Shown: in pieces, positions 24,403 through 33,041 of the stretch
Layout: each line of letters begins with the position of its first letter
How positions within the stretch are numbered: the stretch's first letter is position 1
Assembly (NCBI RefSeq): GCF_025460765.1
Contig: NZ_JAMWEG010000003.1
Coordinates: forward strand, 372,001 to 436,000
Length of the DNA: 64,000 bases
Reading direction: 5' to 3'
DNA from: Micromonospora sp. MA102
GTDB lineage: Bacteria > Actinomycetota > Actinomycetes > Mycobacteriales > Micromonosporaceae
The notes under the pieces: generated by a model
Databases searched by the model: none
What the model was told of the DNA's origin: nothing
Seen by the model: only the letters and a program-made list of their open reading frames with translations
Translations under genes and position numbers: made by a program

Positions 24403-27201
24403 ATGTCGCCACGGATCCACCTCCCGAGCGGCTGGGTGACCTTCGTCTTCACCGACATCGAGGGCTCCACGCGACTGGCCCAGCTGCTCGGTCCGGGCTA
24501 CCGCCCGGTTCTGCGGGAACACCGCCGGTTGCTGCGCCACACGCTGGCCGGCACCGACGGGGCTGAGCTGCTGACCGAGGGCGACTCGTTCTTCCTCGCC
24601 TTCCCGGACGCGGGCGCGGCGGTGCACGCCTGCCTCACCGCGCAACGCGCGCTGGCCGACCACGACTGGCCCACTCCGGAGGCCGCCCCCCGGGTCCGGA
24701 TGGGGCTGCACACCGGTTACGCCGAGCCGCGCGACGGTGAGTACGCCAGCCCCGAGGTGCACCGGGCCGCCCGGGTGGCCGCCGCCGCCCACGGTGGACA
24801 GGTGCTCTGCTCGGCGGCGACCGCCCGGCACGCCGACCCGCTGCCCGACGGCGCGTCCCTGTTGGACCTCGGGCTGCACCGGCTGCGCGGCTTCGACGAC
24901 CGGGAACGGCTGTTCCAGCTCGTCGCGCCCGGCCTGGAGCGGAGCTTCCCGCGGCCGCGTACCGCCGACGCGGTGGCGCACAACCTGCCCACCCAGGTCA
25001 CCTCGTTCGTGGGCCGGCAGGCCGAGCGGACCGAGCTGCGGCGACTGGTCGAGACGTACCGGCTGGTGACCGTGCTGGGCGCGGGCGGGGCGGGCAAGAC
25101 CCGGCTGGCCGTGGAGCTGGCCTCCGGGGTGGTCGAGGCGTACCCGGACGGGGTGTGGTTCGTCGACGTCGCCGCGGTGACCGACCCGGGGCTGGTGGCG
25201 TTCGAGATCGCCGCCGTGCTCGGGCTCCGTCCGGAGCCCGGCCGCCCCATGGTGGACACCCTGGTCGAGTACGCGGCGGCCCGGCGGATGCTGGTGGTGC
25301 TGGACACCTGTGACGCCCAGCCGGCCGCCTCGGCCGAGGTGATCTCCCGGCTGCTGGCCGGTGGGCGGGGCGTGCGGGTGCTGGCGACCAGCCGCGAGTC
25401 GTTCGGCGTACCCGGTGAGGTGGTGTGGCGGATCCCGCCGCTGTCGGTGGACCCGGGCCCGGACGGCGGGGCGAGCGACGCCGTGGCCCTGCTGCTGGAC
25501 CGCACGGCGGCGGCCCGGGGCGGCCGGTCGCCGGAGCCCGCCGAGCAGGCCGACCTGCGCCGGGTGGTCCGCCGGCTGGACGGGCTGCCGCTCGCCATCG
25601 AGCTGGCCGCCGCGCGGCTGCGGGTGCTGTCGGCCGGGCAGCTCGCCGAGCGCCTCGACGACATGCTGGGCACGCTGGACGCCGGGCGGGAGGAACTGGA
25701 CCCGCCCGTGGTGGAGGCCGGCTGGACCGGCAACCAGCAGGACACCGTCGACCTGGTGGCCGCCGCGATCGGGGCCGCTCCGGTCACCCCGGCCAGCCGC
25801 GCGGTGCAGCGGTCGGCGAACGAGCGACACCTGACCATGCAGGCCACGGTCACCTGGTCGTACCGGACGTTGGGGGCGCGCTCGGCCCGGCTGCTGCGGT
25901 GGATGGCCGTCTTCGCCGGCCCGGTGGACCTGCCGACCGTGCAGTGGCTGCTCGACGAGGACCCGCTGGACCCGCTGTCGGTGCTGGTGGACAAGTCGAT
26001 GGTGCTGGCCGAGCCGCGCGCCTCGGGCAGCACCTACCGGATGCTGGACCCGATCCGGGCGTACGCGGCCCGGCGGCTGATCGAGGCCGGCGAGGAGCAG
26101 ACCGCCCGGGACCGGCACGTCGCCTGGTCGCGGCACGCCCTGGAGCGCGCCCACCTGGGCCCGGACGGCCGCCCGGTCACCCTCTCCCTGTACGCGCTCG
26201 ACCCGCTCGCCGGTGAGCTGCGGGCCGCGTTGCGCTGGTGCGCCACCGGTGGCAGCGCCCGGTCCGGGCTGCGGCTGGCCGGCGGGCTGGACCAGTGGTG
26301 GCGGGAGCGGGGGCTGGCCCGGGAGGGACGGCTCTGGCTGTTCCGGCTGTACGGCCGGATCGCCGAGACCGGGGAGTCGATCCCGGAGGCGGAGCTGGCG
26401 GCGGCGTACCACATGCACTCGTTGCACGCCGGGGCGGACGGCGAGTTCGCCGAGGAGCTGCGTTACTCGCAGCGGGCCGAGGCGGCCGCCCGGCAGGCCG
26501 GCGACCTGGGTCTGCTCGCCCGGGTGCTGGCGGGAAGGGCCGCGCCGCTGGTGGACATGGGCCAGTTCGTCGAGGCGGAACGGGTCTGCCGGGAGGTCAT
26601 CGACTGGGCGTACGAGCAGAACGTGGTCTCCGACGCGCTGCTCGCCGTCTACAACCTCGCGGAGCTGTTGTGGCGCCGGGGCGCGCTGGACGAGGCGGCC
26701 GAGGTGCTCGGCGCGGCCCGCCCGGTGGAGGCGGCCCGCCCGGTCGAGCGGGGTCGCCGCTCGGTGGACATGCTGCTCGGCCTGGTCGCGCTGGCCCGGG
26801 GTGACCTGGTCGCCGCGCACGAGCATCTGCTGGTGGCGCTCCGCTCCCGGATGAACCACGGCTACCTGGGCCGGGCCTGCGACACCTTGAACGCGATCGC
26901 GGTGCGCTGCGCGTTGGGCGGCGAGCCGGTGACGGCGGCCCGGCTGTTCGGCGCGGCCCAGGCCACCCGGGCGAGCCTGCGTGCCACCCCGGGGATCCAC
27001 GGACCCTACTGGCTGGCCCGGCAGGCGGACCTGCGGCGCTCCCTCGGTGACGCCGCGTTCGACGCCGCCTGGGCCAGCGGCGCCGCCCTCCGCCTGGAGG
27101 AGGCTGCCGCCCTGGCCCTCGACCTGGAACACCCCGACCTGACCACCCCGCACAGCCCTCGCTTCACGACCCCCGCGCCGCGGCGCTCCACCGCGAGTTG
27201 A
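24403..27201 (+). CDS. Class III nucleotide cyclase - NB-ARC ATPase - TPR signalling protein
   Basis: 932 aa cytosolic multidomain protein. The class III adenylate/guanylate cyclase domain (near 8-185) has FTDIEGSTRL (metal Asp) and LTEGDSFFLAF (second metal Asp). An NB-ARC/STAND ATPase (near 200-470) has Walker A GAGGAGKT near 226, a Walker-B-like MLVVLDTCD, VLATSRESFGVPGE and GLPLAIELAAARL. A winged-helix-like segment (TWSYRTLGARSARLLRWM) and C-terminal TPR-like helices (near 600-900) follow. Proteins of this plan resemble AfsR/MalT-type regulators in which the DNA-binding domain is replaced by a cyclase. GGAGG precedes the ATG by 9 nt. It is monocistronic with a strong terminator directly after the stop. 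The stimulus is unknown. Confidence 0.88.
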   Translation: MSPRIHLPSGWVTFVFTDIEGSTRLAQLLGPGYRPVLREHRRLLRHTLAGTDGAELLTEGDSFFLAFPDAGAAVHACLTAQRALADHDWPTPEAAPRVRMGLHTGYAEPRDGEYASPEVHRAARVAAAAHGGQVLCSAATARHADPLPDGASLLDLGLHRLRGFDDRERLFQLVAPGLERSFPRPRTADAVAHNLPTQVTSFVGRQAERTELRRLVETYRLVTVLGAGGAGKTRLAVELASGVVEAYPDGVWFVDVAAVTDPGLVAFEIAAVLGLRPEPGRPMVDTLVEYAAARRMLVVLDTCDAQPAASAEVISRLLAGGRGVRVLATSRESFGVPGEVVWRIPPLSVDPGPDGGASDAVALLLDRTAAARGGRSPEPAEQADLRRVVRRLDGLPLAIELAAARLRVLSAGQLAERLDDMLGTLDAGREELDPPVVEAGWTGNQQDTVDLVAAAIGAAPVTPASRAVQRSANERHLTMQATVTWSYRTLGARSARLLRWMAVFAGPVDLPTVQWLLDEDPLDPLSVLVDKSMVLAEPRASGSTYRMLDPIRAYAARRLIEAGEEQTARDRHVAWSRHALERAHLGPDGRPVTLSLYALDPLAGELRAALRWCATGGSARSGLRLAGGLDQWWRERGLAREGRLWLFRLYGRIAETGESIPEAELAAAYHMHSLHAGADGEFAEELRYSQRAEAAARQAGDLGLLARVLAGRAAPLVDMGQFVEAERVCREVIDWAYEQNVVSDALLAVYNLAELLWRRGALDEAAEVLGAARPVEAARPVERGRRSVDMLLGLVALARGDLVAAHEHLLVALRSRMNHGYLGRACDTLNAIAVRCALGGEPVTAARLFGAAQATRASLRATPGIHGPYWLARQADLRRSLGDAAFDAAWASGAALRLEEAAALALDLEHPDLTTPHSPRFTTPAPRRSTAS

Positions 27202-27204
27202 CCG

Positions 27205-27248
27205 GGAGGTTCGCGTCGCGGTCGGGCTCCGCGGCGACGCGAACCTCC
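27205..27248. terminator. Bidirectional hairpin terminator
   Basis: Perfect 15-bp stem (27205-27219 with 27234-27248) and a 14-nt loop, between the convergent cyclase and phospholipase genes. There is no U-tract, as is common in high-GC actinomycetes. Confidence 0.8.
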
Positions 27249-27264
27249 TGATCGGCGGGGCGGG

Positions 27265-27804
27265 TCAGTGCCGGGCGGCCGCGCGTTCGGCGTCGGTCTT
27301 CATCCGCGCGGCGCGGTCCAGGTCGGACTGTTGGACGGCGGCGACCGACCCGAAGACGCTCACTGCCTGGTAGTAGGTCCAGGCCAGGCTGTAGCAGGCC
27401 GGCCGCACCACGGTGTTGTAGGTGGCGCAGACCCGCTTCAGGTCCGCGTAGAAGGCGCTGTCGAGCCGGGACTTGTTGGCCGGGAAGATGCCCATGGCCT
27501 TGTGGTTGCGGTAGCCGAAGTCGTGCCGGTAGCAGGAGAGGCTGAAGTTGAAGCCGAGCGGGTTGTCCGGGCTGGACGAGCAGTAGTCGGTCGACCAGTC
27601 GAAGGCGTACTCGGTCCAGGGGGCCCGGTTCACCCGGGCGGAGTTCCAGGCGGTGTAGCTGCTGGCGCTGGTCTGGGTCCAGCTGGAGAGCACGGCGAGC
27701 TTCTGCTCGCGGCTCACCGCGGCGGCGGCGGGGGTGGCCACGCCGATGGCGGTGAGCAGGGCGATCGTGCCGGCGGCGAGCAGGGTGGTGAGACGTCGGG
27801 ACAC
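27265..27804 (-). CDS. Secreted prokaryotic phospholipase A2
   Basis: 179 aa. A Sec signal peptide (RRLTTLLAAGTIALLTAIG ... AAA, cleavage near 29) is followed by a PF09056-type phospholipase A2 domain with the catalytic His-Asp dyad in SCYRHDFGYRN near 90-100. Four Cys (in DYCSSS, LSCYRH, KRVCATY, RPACYS) can form the two disulfides known in the Streptomyces violaceoruber enzyme. It is predicted to hydrolyse the sn-2 ester of phospholipids outside the cell, Ca-dependent. GGGGAGG precedes the ATG at 27804 by 6 nt. It is monocistronic. Confidence 0.92.
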   Translation of the reverse strand: MSRRLTTLLAAGTIALLTAIGVATPAAAAVSREQKLAVLSSWTQTSASSYTAWNSARVNRAPWTEYAFDWSTDYCSSSPDNPLGFNFSLSCYRHDFGYRNHKAMGIFPANKSRLDSAFYADLKRVCATYNTVVRPACYSLAWTYYQAVSVFGSVAAVQQSDLDRAARMKTDAERAAARH

Positions 27805-27918
27805 GGTTACCTCCCCGGGGATGTGGGGCCTCGTGTCGACGATTGTCGATCAATGGCGGAACCGCGGGCGATGCCTCGGGTGACGTGTTGGTGACATGCG
27901 TCGAAACAGACGAATGCC

Positions 27919-27946
27919 TTGCGCCCGGGTTCACCGGCCATATACT
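27919..27946 (+). promoter_or_regulatory. Promoter of the PadR-family gene
   Basis: TTGCGC (27919-27924), a 16-nt spacer and TATACT (27941-27946) form a good sigma-70-like promoter 34 bp before the start codon. Its -10 overlaps the dyad at 27943-27958. Confidence 0.55.
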
Positions 27947-27958
27947 CGTCTACGAGTA
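27943..27958. promoter_or_regulatory. Dyad operator candidate upstream of the PadR-family gene
   Basis: TACTCGTCTACGAGTA: 6-bp arms and a 4-bp centre, overlapping the -10 box of the padR promoter. This is a typical arrangement for autorepression by a PadR dimer. Confidence 0.5.
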
Positions 27959-27979
27959 ATCGCTCACGAGGAGGCGGCG

Positions 27980-28627
27980 GTGCCGAAGCGACGCCCGGTC
28001 GGGAACCTGCTGGCCCTCGCCGTGCTCGCGGCGCTGGTCGAGCGGCCCCGCCACCCCTACGAGATCGCCGCCGTGCTGCGCGCCCGCGGCAAGGACCAGG
28101 ACATGCCGATCAAGTGGGGCTCGCTCTACACGGTGGTGGCGAACCTGGAGCGGCACGGCCTGCTCGCGGCGGTGGAGAGCGGCCGGCAGGGGCGGCGTCC
28201 CGAACGCACCGTCTACCGGATCACCGAGGCGGGGCGCGCGGAGCTCGTCGACTGGACCCGGGAGCTGGTCGCCGTCCCGGAGCGGGAGCAGCCCCGGTTC
28301 GAGGCCGGCCTGTCGGTGCTGGGTGTCCTCGGGCCCGACGAGGCCCTGGATCTGCTGCGGCAGCGCCTCGACCGGCTGGAGGGCCAGCTCGACGCGCAGC
28401 GTGCGGCGCTGGCCGGGCACGCCCGTGAGGTGCCCCGGATCTTCCTCATCGAGGCCGAGTACGACCTGGCCGTCCGGGAGGCCGAGGCGACCTGGGTGCG
28501 CGGCCTGCTCGACGAGCTGACCACCGGCGCGCTGCCGGGGCTGGCCGAGTGGCGGGCCTGGCACGAGACCGGCGCGGTGCCGCCCGAGTGGGTGGACCTG
28601 GCGGAGAGGGGGACCGAGCCGCATTGA
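27980..28627 (+). CDS. PadR-family transcriptional regulator
   Basis: 215 aa. The N-terminal winged helix near 8-95 carries the PadR signature (LALAVLAALVERPRHPYEI, then WGSLYTVVANLERHGLL and RTVYRITEAGRAEL). A C-terminal coiled dimerisation helix (LLRQRLDRLEGQLDAQRAAL) and a further 60 residues follow. The GTG at 27980 is chosen because GAGGAGG precedes it by 6 nt; the open frame upstream to 27896 crosses the promoter. It probably represses itself via the dyad at 27943-27958. The methyltransferase gene 163 bp downstream follows a terminator-like hairpin and may be separate. The ligand is unknown. Confidence 0.88.
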   Translation: MPKRRPVGNLLALAVLAALVERPRHPYEIAAVLRARGKDQDMPIKWGSLYTVVANLERHGLLAAVESGRQGRRPERTVYRITEAGRAELVDWTRELVAVPEREQPRFEAGLSVLGVLGPDEALDLLRQRLDRLEGQLDAQRAALAGHAREVPRIFLIEAEYDLAVREAEATWVRGLLDELTTGALPGLAEWRAWHETGAVPPEWVDLAERGTEPH

Positions 28628-28633
28628 CAGCAG

Positions 28634-28668
28634 GCCCCGGCGGGGTGCGGGAACACCGCCGCCGGGGC
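28634..28668 (+). terminator. Hairpin terminator after the PadR-family gene
   Basis: Perfect 10-bp stem GCCCCGGCGG (28634-28643) with its complement (28659-28668), 15-nt loop, just after the stop codon. Confidence 0.6.
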
Positions 28669-28790
28669 CCTGACCTGCGAACCGAGACCGCGGGAACGGC
28701 AACCCGGCCGCAAGGTGGCAACCGTAACGATAACCGGGCTTCCGTCCCCGGTTCGGTTCGTGCCCGTACGACCCGAGACCGGAGGAAGAG

Positions 28791-29477
28791 ATGAGCACGA
28801 AGGACCTGCGCGCGCCCAAGCGCAAGCTGCTGCCCGAGATGGAGGGGCGGACCGCCCGCTGGTACGCGCGAAACCGCGGCTCCGCCGCGCAACTGGCCGA
28901 GTACCGGCGGCAGGCCGCCCGACTGGCCGAGGGGCTGCCCGCCGGGGCGGCGGTGCTGGAGGTGGCGCCCGGCCCCGGCTACCTGGCGATCGAGCTGGCC
29001 CGGTTGGGGGCCTACCGGATCACCGGGCTGGACGTCAGCCGCACGTTCGTGGAGCTGGCCGGGGAGTCGGCCCGGCGCGCCGGGGTCGAGGTGACCTTCC
29101 GCCGGGGCGACGTTCACGAGCTGCCGTTCCCGGCGGACTCGTTCGACCTGGTGGTCTGCCAGGCCGCGTTCAAGAACTTCGTCCGCCCGGTGCGGGCGCT
29201 GGACGAGCTGCACCGGGTGCTCCGGCCGGGCGGCCGGGCGGTGATCCACGACCTGCGCGCCGACGCCTCACCGGCGGACATCGAGCGGGAGGTGGCCCGG
29301 ATGGGGCTGAGCGGGCTGGACGCCCTCTGGACCCGCTCGGCCCTGCGGATGCTGCGGCGGCGGGCGGTCACCGGTGACGCCTTCGCCCGGCTCGCCGCGG
29401 CGAGCGCCTTCGGCGGCGCCGAGGTGGACCGGGACGGGCTGGTCGGGCTCGAGGTGCGGTTGCACAAGGCCGCCTGA
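28791..29477 (+). CDS. Class I SAM-dependent methyltransferase
   Basis: 228 aa. Methyltransferase_11-type fold: motif I VLEVAPGPGYLAIELA near 55-70, the acidic residue after beta-2 in GLDVSRTFVELA, motif II in DSFDLVVCQAAFKNF near 118-132, and motif III RVLRPGGRAVIHDL near 145-158. The usual GxGxG of motif I appears as APGPGY. The substrate is unknown; the family includes menaquinone/ubiquinone and small-molecule C/N/O-methyltransferases. GGAGGAAGAG sits before the ATG. It lies between the padR terminator and a strong terminator of its own. Confidence 0.88.
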   Translation: MSTKDLRAPKRKLLPEMEGRTARWYARNRGSAAQLAEYRRQAARLAEGLPAGAAVLEVAPGPGYLAIELARLGAYRITGLDVSRTFVELAGESARRAGVEVTFRRGDVHELPFPADSFDLVVCQAAFKNFVRPVRALDELHRVLRPGGRAVIHDLRADASPADIEREVARMGLSGLDALWTRSALRMLRRRAVTGDAFARLAAASAFGGAEVDRDGLVGLEVRLHKAA

Positions 29478-29484
29478 GGACGGC

Positions 29485-29517
29485 GGGACGCCCGGGGCGA
29501 GAAGCCCCGGGCGTCCC
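29485..29517. terminator. Bidirectional hairpin terminator
   Basis: Perfect 14-bp stem (29485-29498 with 29504-29517) and a GAGAA loop, between the convergent methyltransferase and GHL10 genes. Confidence 0.85.
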
Positions 29518-29530
29518 CTGTCGTGACGGG

Positions 29531-31192
29531 TCAGCGCACGAAGCGCGGCGGGCTCGCCGCGCTCTCGTTCCAGACCCGGTCCAGCGCGGTCACGTAGTAG
29601 GTGTAGCCCGCCCCGGGCGCCGCCGTGGTGTCCACCCAGGACTGCACGTCACCGTCCGCGCGGACGGTGGCGACCAGGTGGGAGGCGTCGGCGAAGTCGC
29701 AGCGGCCGGCCAGATCGGCGCCGTCGAACCGGTAGATCGCGTACGACGTGGCCTTGCCGAACGGGCCCTTGCCGTCGGCCGGCTGCCGCCAGCTCAGCCG
29801 CACCCCGTCGGCCTGCCGCTCGGCGCCGGTCACCACCGGGAAGAGCAGCGGCTTGGCCGGAAGCTGCGACATGGTCGGCACCAGAGCCGGCCGGGAGTAG
29901 TGCTCGGCCGCGTAGATGTCGGTGGCGCCCAGCCGGTTGGCCCGCACCTGTACGGCGGAGAAGTGCACGTTGCCGAGCACCTCCGGGTACGAGCGGTTGA
30001 GCGTCAGGTGGTTCGACAGCTCCTGCGGGTTCATCCAGAACGAGCCGTACGCCGGGTCGCCGCTCTTGTAGTCGGCCTGTCCGATGTAGAGCTGGACGTT
30101 CGTGCCGCGCACGGTCTCCGCCCACCACGGCACGAGCCGGGCGTAGTCGGCGGCCGGGTACTGGCCGATGTACCAGTAGAGCTGAGGCACGATGTAGTCG
30201 ATCCACTCCTCCTTGACCCACTTGCGCGTGTCGGCGGAGATGATGTCGTACGACTGCGAGCCGGTGGTGTCCGAGCCGTTCGGGTCGGCCGACTTGTTGC
30301 GCCAGATGCCGAACGGGCTGACGCCGAACTTCACATACGGCTTGACCGCCTTGATCTTGGCGTTCATCTCCTGGATCAGCAGGTTGATGTTGTCCCGCCG
30401 CCAGTCGGCCTTGTCCGTGAAGCCCCGGTTGTACTCGGCGAAGGTGGCGTCGTCCGGGTACTGGTAGGTGCCGCTCGGGTACGGGTAGAAGTAGTCGTCG
30501 AAGTGCAACCCGTCGATGTCGTACCGCTTGACGGCGTCCATCATCGCGGTCTGCACGAACTCCCGGACGGCGGGAATGCCGGGGTTGTAGTAGAGCCGGC
30601 TGCCGGCGACCCCGGCCGGCGGGTAGGCGAACACCCAGTCCGGGTGCTGGCGCACCGGGTGGTTCGGTGCGAGCTTCGAGATGTCGGCGCCCGCGCCGCC
30701 GGGGGCCGGCATGGAGACCCGGTACGGGTTCATCCAGGCGTGGAACTCCAGGTTGCGCTTGTGCGACTCCTCGACGAGGAAGGCCAGCGGGTCCCAGCCC
30801 GGGTTCTGGCCACGGACCCCGGTCAGGTACTCCGACCAGGGCTCGACCTCCGAGGGCCAGAACGCATCGGCGGTCGGGCGGACCTGGACCACGACGGCGT
30901 TGTGGTTGAGCTTCTGGGCCAGGTCGAGCCAGGCCAGGTATTCGGCCTTCTGCTTGGCGACCTGGTCCGGTGCGGTCCAGGAGTCCTTGCTGGGCCAGTC
31001 GATGTTCGTCACCGAGGCGATCCACATGGCCCGGAACTGCCGCTTCGGGACGGCCGGGTCGGTGACGCAGGAGGTGGTCGCGGTGGAATCGGTCGCCGTG
31101 TTGCTCTCCGCGGCGCTCGCGGGGGTGCCGGCGACGAGCGCGCCGAGCAGCGCCAGGGCCAGCCCGGCGGCTCCGAGCCGAGTTGCCTTCAT
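29531..31192 (-). CDS. Secreted glycoside hydrolase-like (GHL10/DUF4015) family protein with FN3-like tail
   Basis: 553 aa. A signal peptide (AGLALALLGALVAGTPASA) precedes a family-10-like glycosylhydrolase TIM barrel (near 50-370) with the signature FRAMWIASVTNIDWPS, FHAWMNPYRVS, YDIDGLHFDDYFYPYPSG and FGVSPFGIWRN. The Asp-rich HFDDYF stretch matches the proposed catalytic region of this family. A C-terminal FN3-like domain (near 460-550) is probably a spacer. It may act on cell-wall or environmental polysaccharide; GHL10 relatives include YngK and peptidoglycan-linked enzymes, but the substrate is not settled. It is divergent from the amino-acid permease gene. Confidence 0.87.
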   Translation of the reverse strand: MKATRLGAAGLALALLGALVAGTPASAAESNTATDSTATTSCVTDPAVPKRQFRAMWIASVTNIDWPSKDSWTAPDQVAKQKAEYLAWLDLAQKLNHNAVVVQVRPTADAFWPSEVEPWSEYLTGVRGQNPGWDPLAFLVEESHKRNLEFHAWMNPYRVSMPAPGGAGADISKLAPNHPVRQHPDWVFAYPPAGVAGSRLYYNPGIPAVREFVQTAMMDAVKRYDIDGLHFDDYFYPYPSGTYQYPDDATFAEYNRGFTDKADWRRDNINLLIQEMNAKIKAVKPYVKFGVSPFGIWRNKSADPNGSDTTGSQSYDIISADTRKWVKEEWIDYIVPQLYWYIGQYPAADYARLVPWWAETVRGTNVQLYIGQADYKSGDPAYGSFWMNPQELSNHLTLNRSYPEVLGNVHFSAVQVRANRLGATDIYAAEHYSRPALVPTMSQLPAKPLLFPVVTGAERQADGVRLSWRQPADGKGPFGKATSYAIYRFDGADLAGRCDFADASHLVATVRADGDVQSWVDTTAAPGAGYTYYVTALDRVWNESAASPPRFVR

Positions 31193-31497
31193 GCGGTGCG
31201 GTCCCTTCGTTGGGGCTCACGGGGGGCGTGTCGGGTGGCGGCGGACGGGCGGCGCATCCGGCAAGATTCGCCGCACTGTATCTGTCCCCGGTAGAAAACT
31301 TTCATCAATCCGGATGCGACGCAAGACCTCCGGACGGATCGATGCGCAGGTGGGGCCGAACGTCCGAGGGTGAGCCGGGCCACAGCCCGGTCCGTGACGC
31401 GTCCGACACCTCCCGTACCCGATTAGCGGTCGGAGGGCCTGGGTAGCTTGCCCGGTCACGGACCGCCAGCGTGGTGGTCGCACGGTGGGAGGTGTCA
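31193..31497. other. Divergent intergenic region, GHL10 gene / amino-acid permease
   Basis: 305 bp without a gene. The stretch near 31260-31330 is AT-richer and contains the quasi-palindrome GAAAACTTTC, resembling GAAAnTTTC operators seen near glycosidase genes in other actinomycetes. No riboswitch fold was recognised. Confidence 0.45.
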
Positions 31498-32991
31498 ATG
31501 TCCGTCCTGCGGACCAAACCGATCCGGGACGTGCTCGCCCAGGGTGAGGCCGACGGCGAGGACGGCCGCCCCGGACTGCGCCGTCGCCTCGGGGCGATCG
31601 ACCTCATGGGCTTCGGCATCGGCATCGTGATCGGGACCGGCATCTTCACGCTGACCGGGATCGAGGCGAAGAACCACGCCGGCCCCGGCGTGGTGATCTC
31701 GTTCGCGATCGCCGGCGCCGTCGCGCTGCTCGCCGCCCTCTGCTACGCCGAGCTGGCGTCCAGCGTGCCGACCGCCGGCAGCGCCTACACCTACGCGTAC
31801 GCGACCATGGGCGAGATCGTCGCCTGGATCATCGGCTGGGACCTGCTGCTGGAGTTCGCGCTCGGCTCGGCGGTGGTGGCCCGCGGCTGGTCCGGCTACC
31901 TGGCCGAACTCCTGAACCTGCCCAGCGCCTGGTTCGCCGAGGAGGGCAGCGTGGTCAACCTCGGCGCGATCGCCATCGTGCTGATCCTCGGCGCGATCGG
32001 CATCGTCGGCATCCGCGAGTCCGCCCGGGTGACCAACCTGCTGGTCCTGGTCAAGGTCGCCATCTGCGTGTTCATCGTGGTCGCCGGGGCGTTCTTCGTG
32101 AAGGCCGCCAACCTCAGCCCGTTCATCCCCACCACCGAGCCCGCCGGGGGCGGCGAGGACGGCATCCGGCAGCCGGTCACCCAGGCCGTCTTCGGGCTCG
32201 AACCGTCGATCTTCGGCTTCGCCGGGGTGCTGACCGCCGCCGCCGTGGTGTTCTTCGCGTACACCGGTTTCGAGGCCGTGGCGAACCTCGGCGAGGAGAC
32301 CCGCAAGCCGCGCCGGGACCTGCCGCTGGGCCTGCTCGGCACGCTGGGCATCTCTACCGTGCTGTACATCGGCGTCTCGCTGGTGCTGGTCGGCATGGTC
32401 CGCTACACCGACATCGACGAGGGCGCCCCGATCGCCTCGGCCTTCGAGGCGGTCGGCGCCGGCTGGGCCGCCATCCTCGTCTCCATCGCCGCCGTCGCCG
32501 GTCTGACCAGCGTGATCCTGGTCGACCTGGTGGCCATGGGCCGGATCGGCTTCGCCATCGCTCGGGACGGGCTGATCCCGCCGTCCATCGCCAAGATCCA
32601 CCCGCGCTGGGGCACCCCGTACCGGATCTCGGCGATCATGACGGTCGGCGTGGCCCTGCTCGCCGGTTTCCTGCCGCTGAGCGCGCTGGCCGACCTGGTC
32701 AGCATCGGCGCGCTCTGCGCATTCGTGCTGGTCTCGATCGCGGTGCCGATCCTGCGCCGGCGGCGTCCGGAGCTGGAGCGGCCGTTCAAGGTGCCGTTCT
32801 CGCCGGTGCTGCCGATCGTGTCCGCGCTGGCCTGCCTCTACCTGATGGTGAACCTGTCGGTGGAGACCTGGCTCCGGTTCCTCGCCTGGATGCTGCTCGG
32901 TGGGCTCATCTACTTCGGCTACGGCCACCGGAAGAACCGGCTGGCCCGCCGCGAGGCGGCCACCGACGAACCGGCCCCCGCCGCCCACTGA
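31498..32991 (+). CDS. APC-superfamily amino-acid permease (cationic amino-acid transporter type)
   Basis: 497-residue integral membrane protein with about twelve hydrophobic helices. The first is GIDLMGFGIGIVIGTGIFTLTG-type (here split as LMGFGIGIVIGTGIFTLTG), the conserved unwound helix that binds substrate. Further family blocks are AGAVALLAALCYAELASSVP, GSAYTYAYATMGEIVAWIIGW and FFAYTGFEAVANLGEET. It is a proton-coupled amino-acid importer by family; the length and motifs fit YfnA/CAT-like proteins. The ATG at 31498 follows GGGAGG by 6 nt. The N-terminus is cytosolic (RTKPIRDVLAQGEADGEDG). It is monocistronic, ended by a strong terminator. Confidence 0.9.
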   Translation: MSVLRTKPIRDVLAQGEADGEDGRPGLRRRLGAIDLMGFGIGIVIGTGIFTLTGIEAKNHAGPGVVISFAIAGAVALLAALCYAELASSVPTAGSAYTYAYATMGEIVAWIIGWDLLLEFALGSAVVARGWSGYLAELLNLPSAWFAEEGSVVNLGAIAIVLILGAIGIVGIRESARVTNLLVLVKVAICVFIVVAGAFFVKAANLSPFIPTTEPAGGGEDGIRQPVTQAVFGLEPSIFGFAGVLTAAAVVFFAYTGFEAVANLGEETRKPRRDLPLGLLGTLGISTVLYIGVSLVLVGMVRYTDIDEGAPIASAFEAVGAGWAAILVSIAAVAGLTSVILVDLVAMGRIGFAIARDGLIPPSIAKIHPRWGTPYRISAIMTVGVALLAGFLPLSALADLVSIGALCAFVLVSIAVPILRRRRPELERPFKVPFSPVLPIVSALACLYLMVNLSVETWLRFLAWMLLGGLIYFGYGHRKNRLARREAATDEPAPAAH

Positions 32992-33001
32992 CCTGGTGCG
33001 A

Positions 33002-33033
33002 TGAGGGCCCCTTCGGTTGCGAAGGGGCCCTCA
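33002..33033. terminator. Bidirectional hairpin terminator
   Basis: Perfect 14-bp stem TGAGGGCCCCTTCG with its complement and a 4-nt GTTG loop, between the convergent permease gene and the arabinose operon end. Confidence 0.9.
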
Positions 33034-33041
33034 CCTTGCGC

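Noticed and set aside
24001-27153. 1050-codon minus-strand frame opposite the cyclase/NB-ARC gene
   Set aside because: It is a frame shadow of a high-GC gene: rich in Gly, Arg, Gln, His and Val with no domain, and the plus-strand protein has clear motifs throughout.
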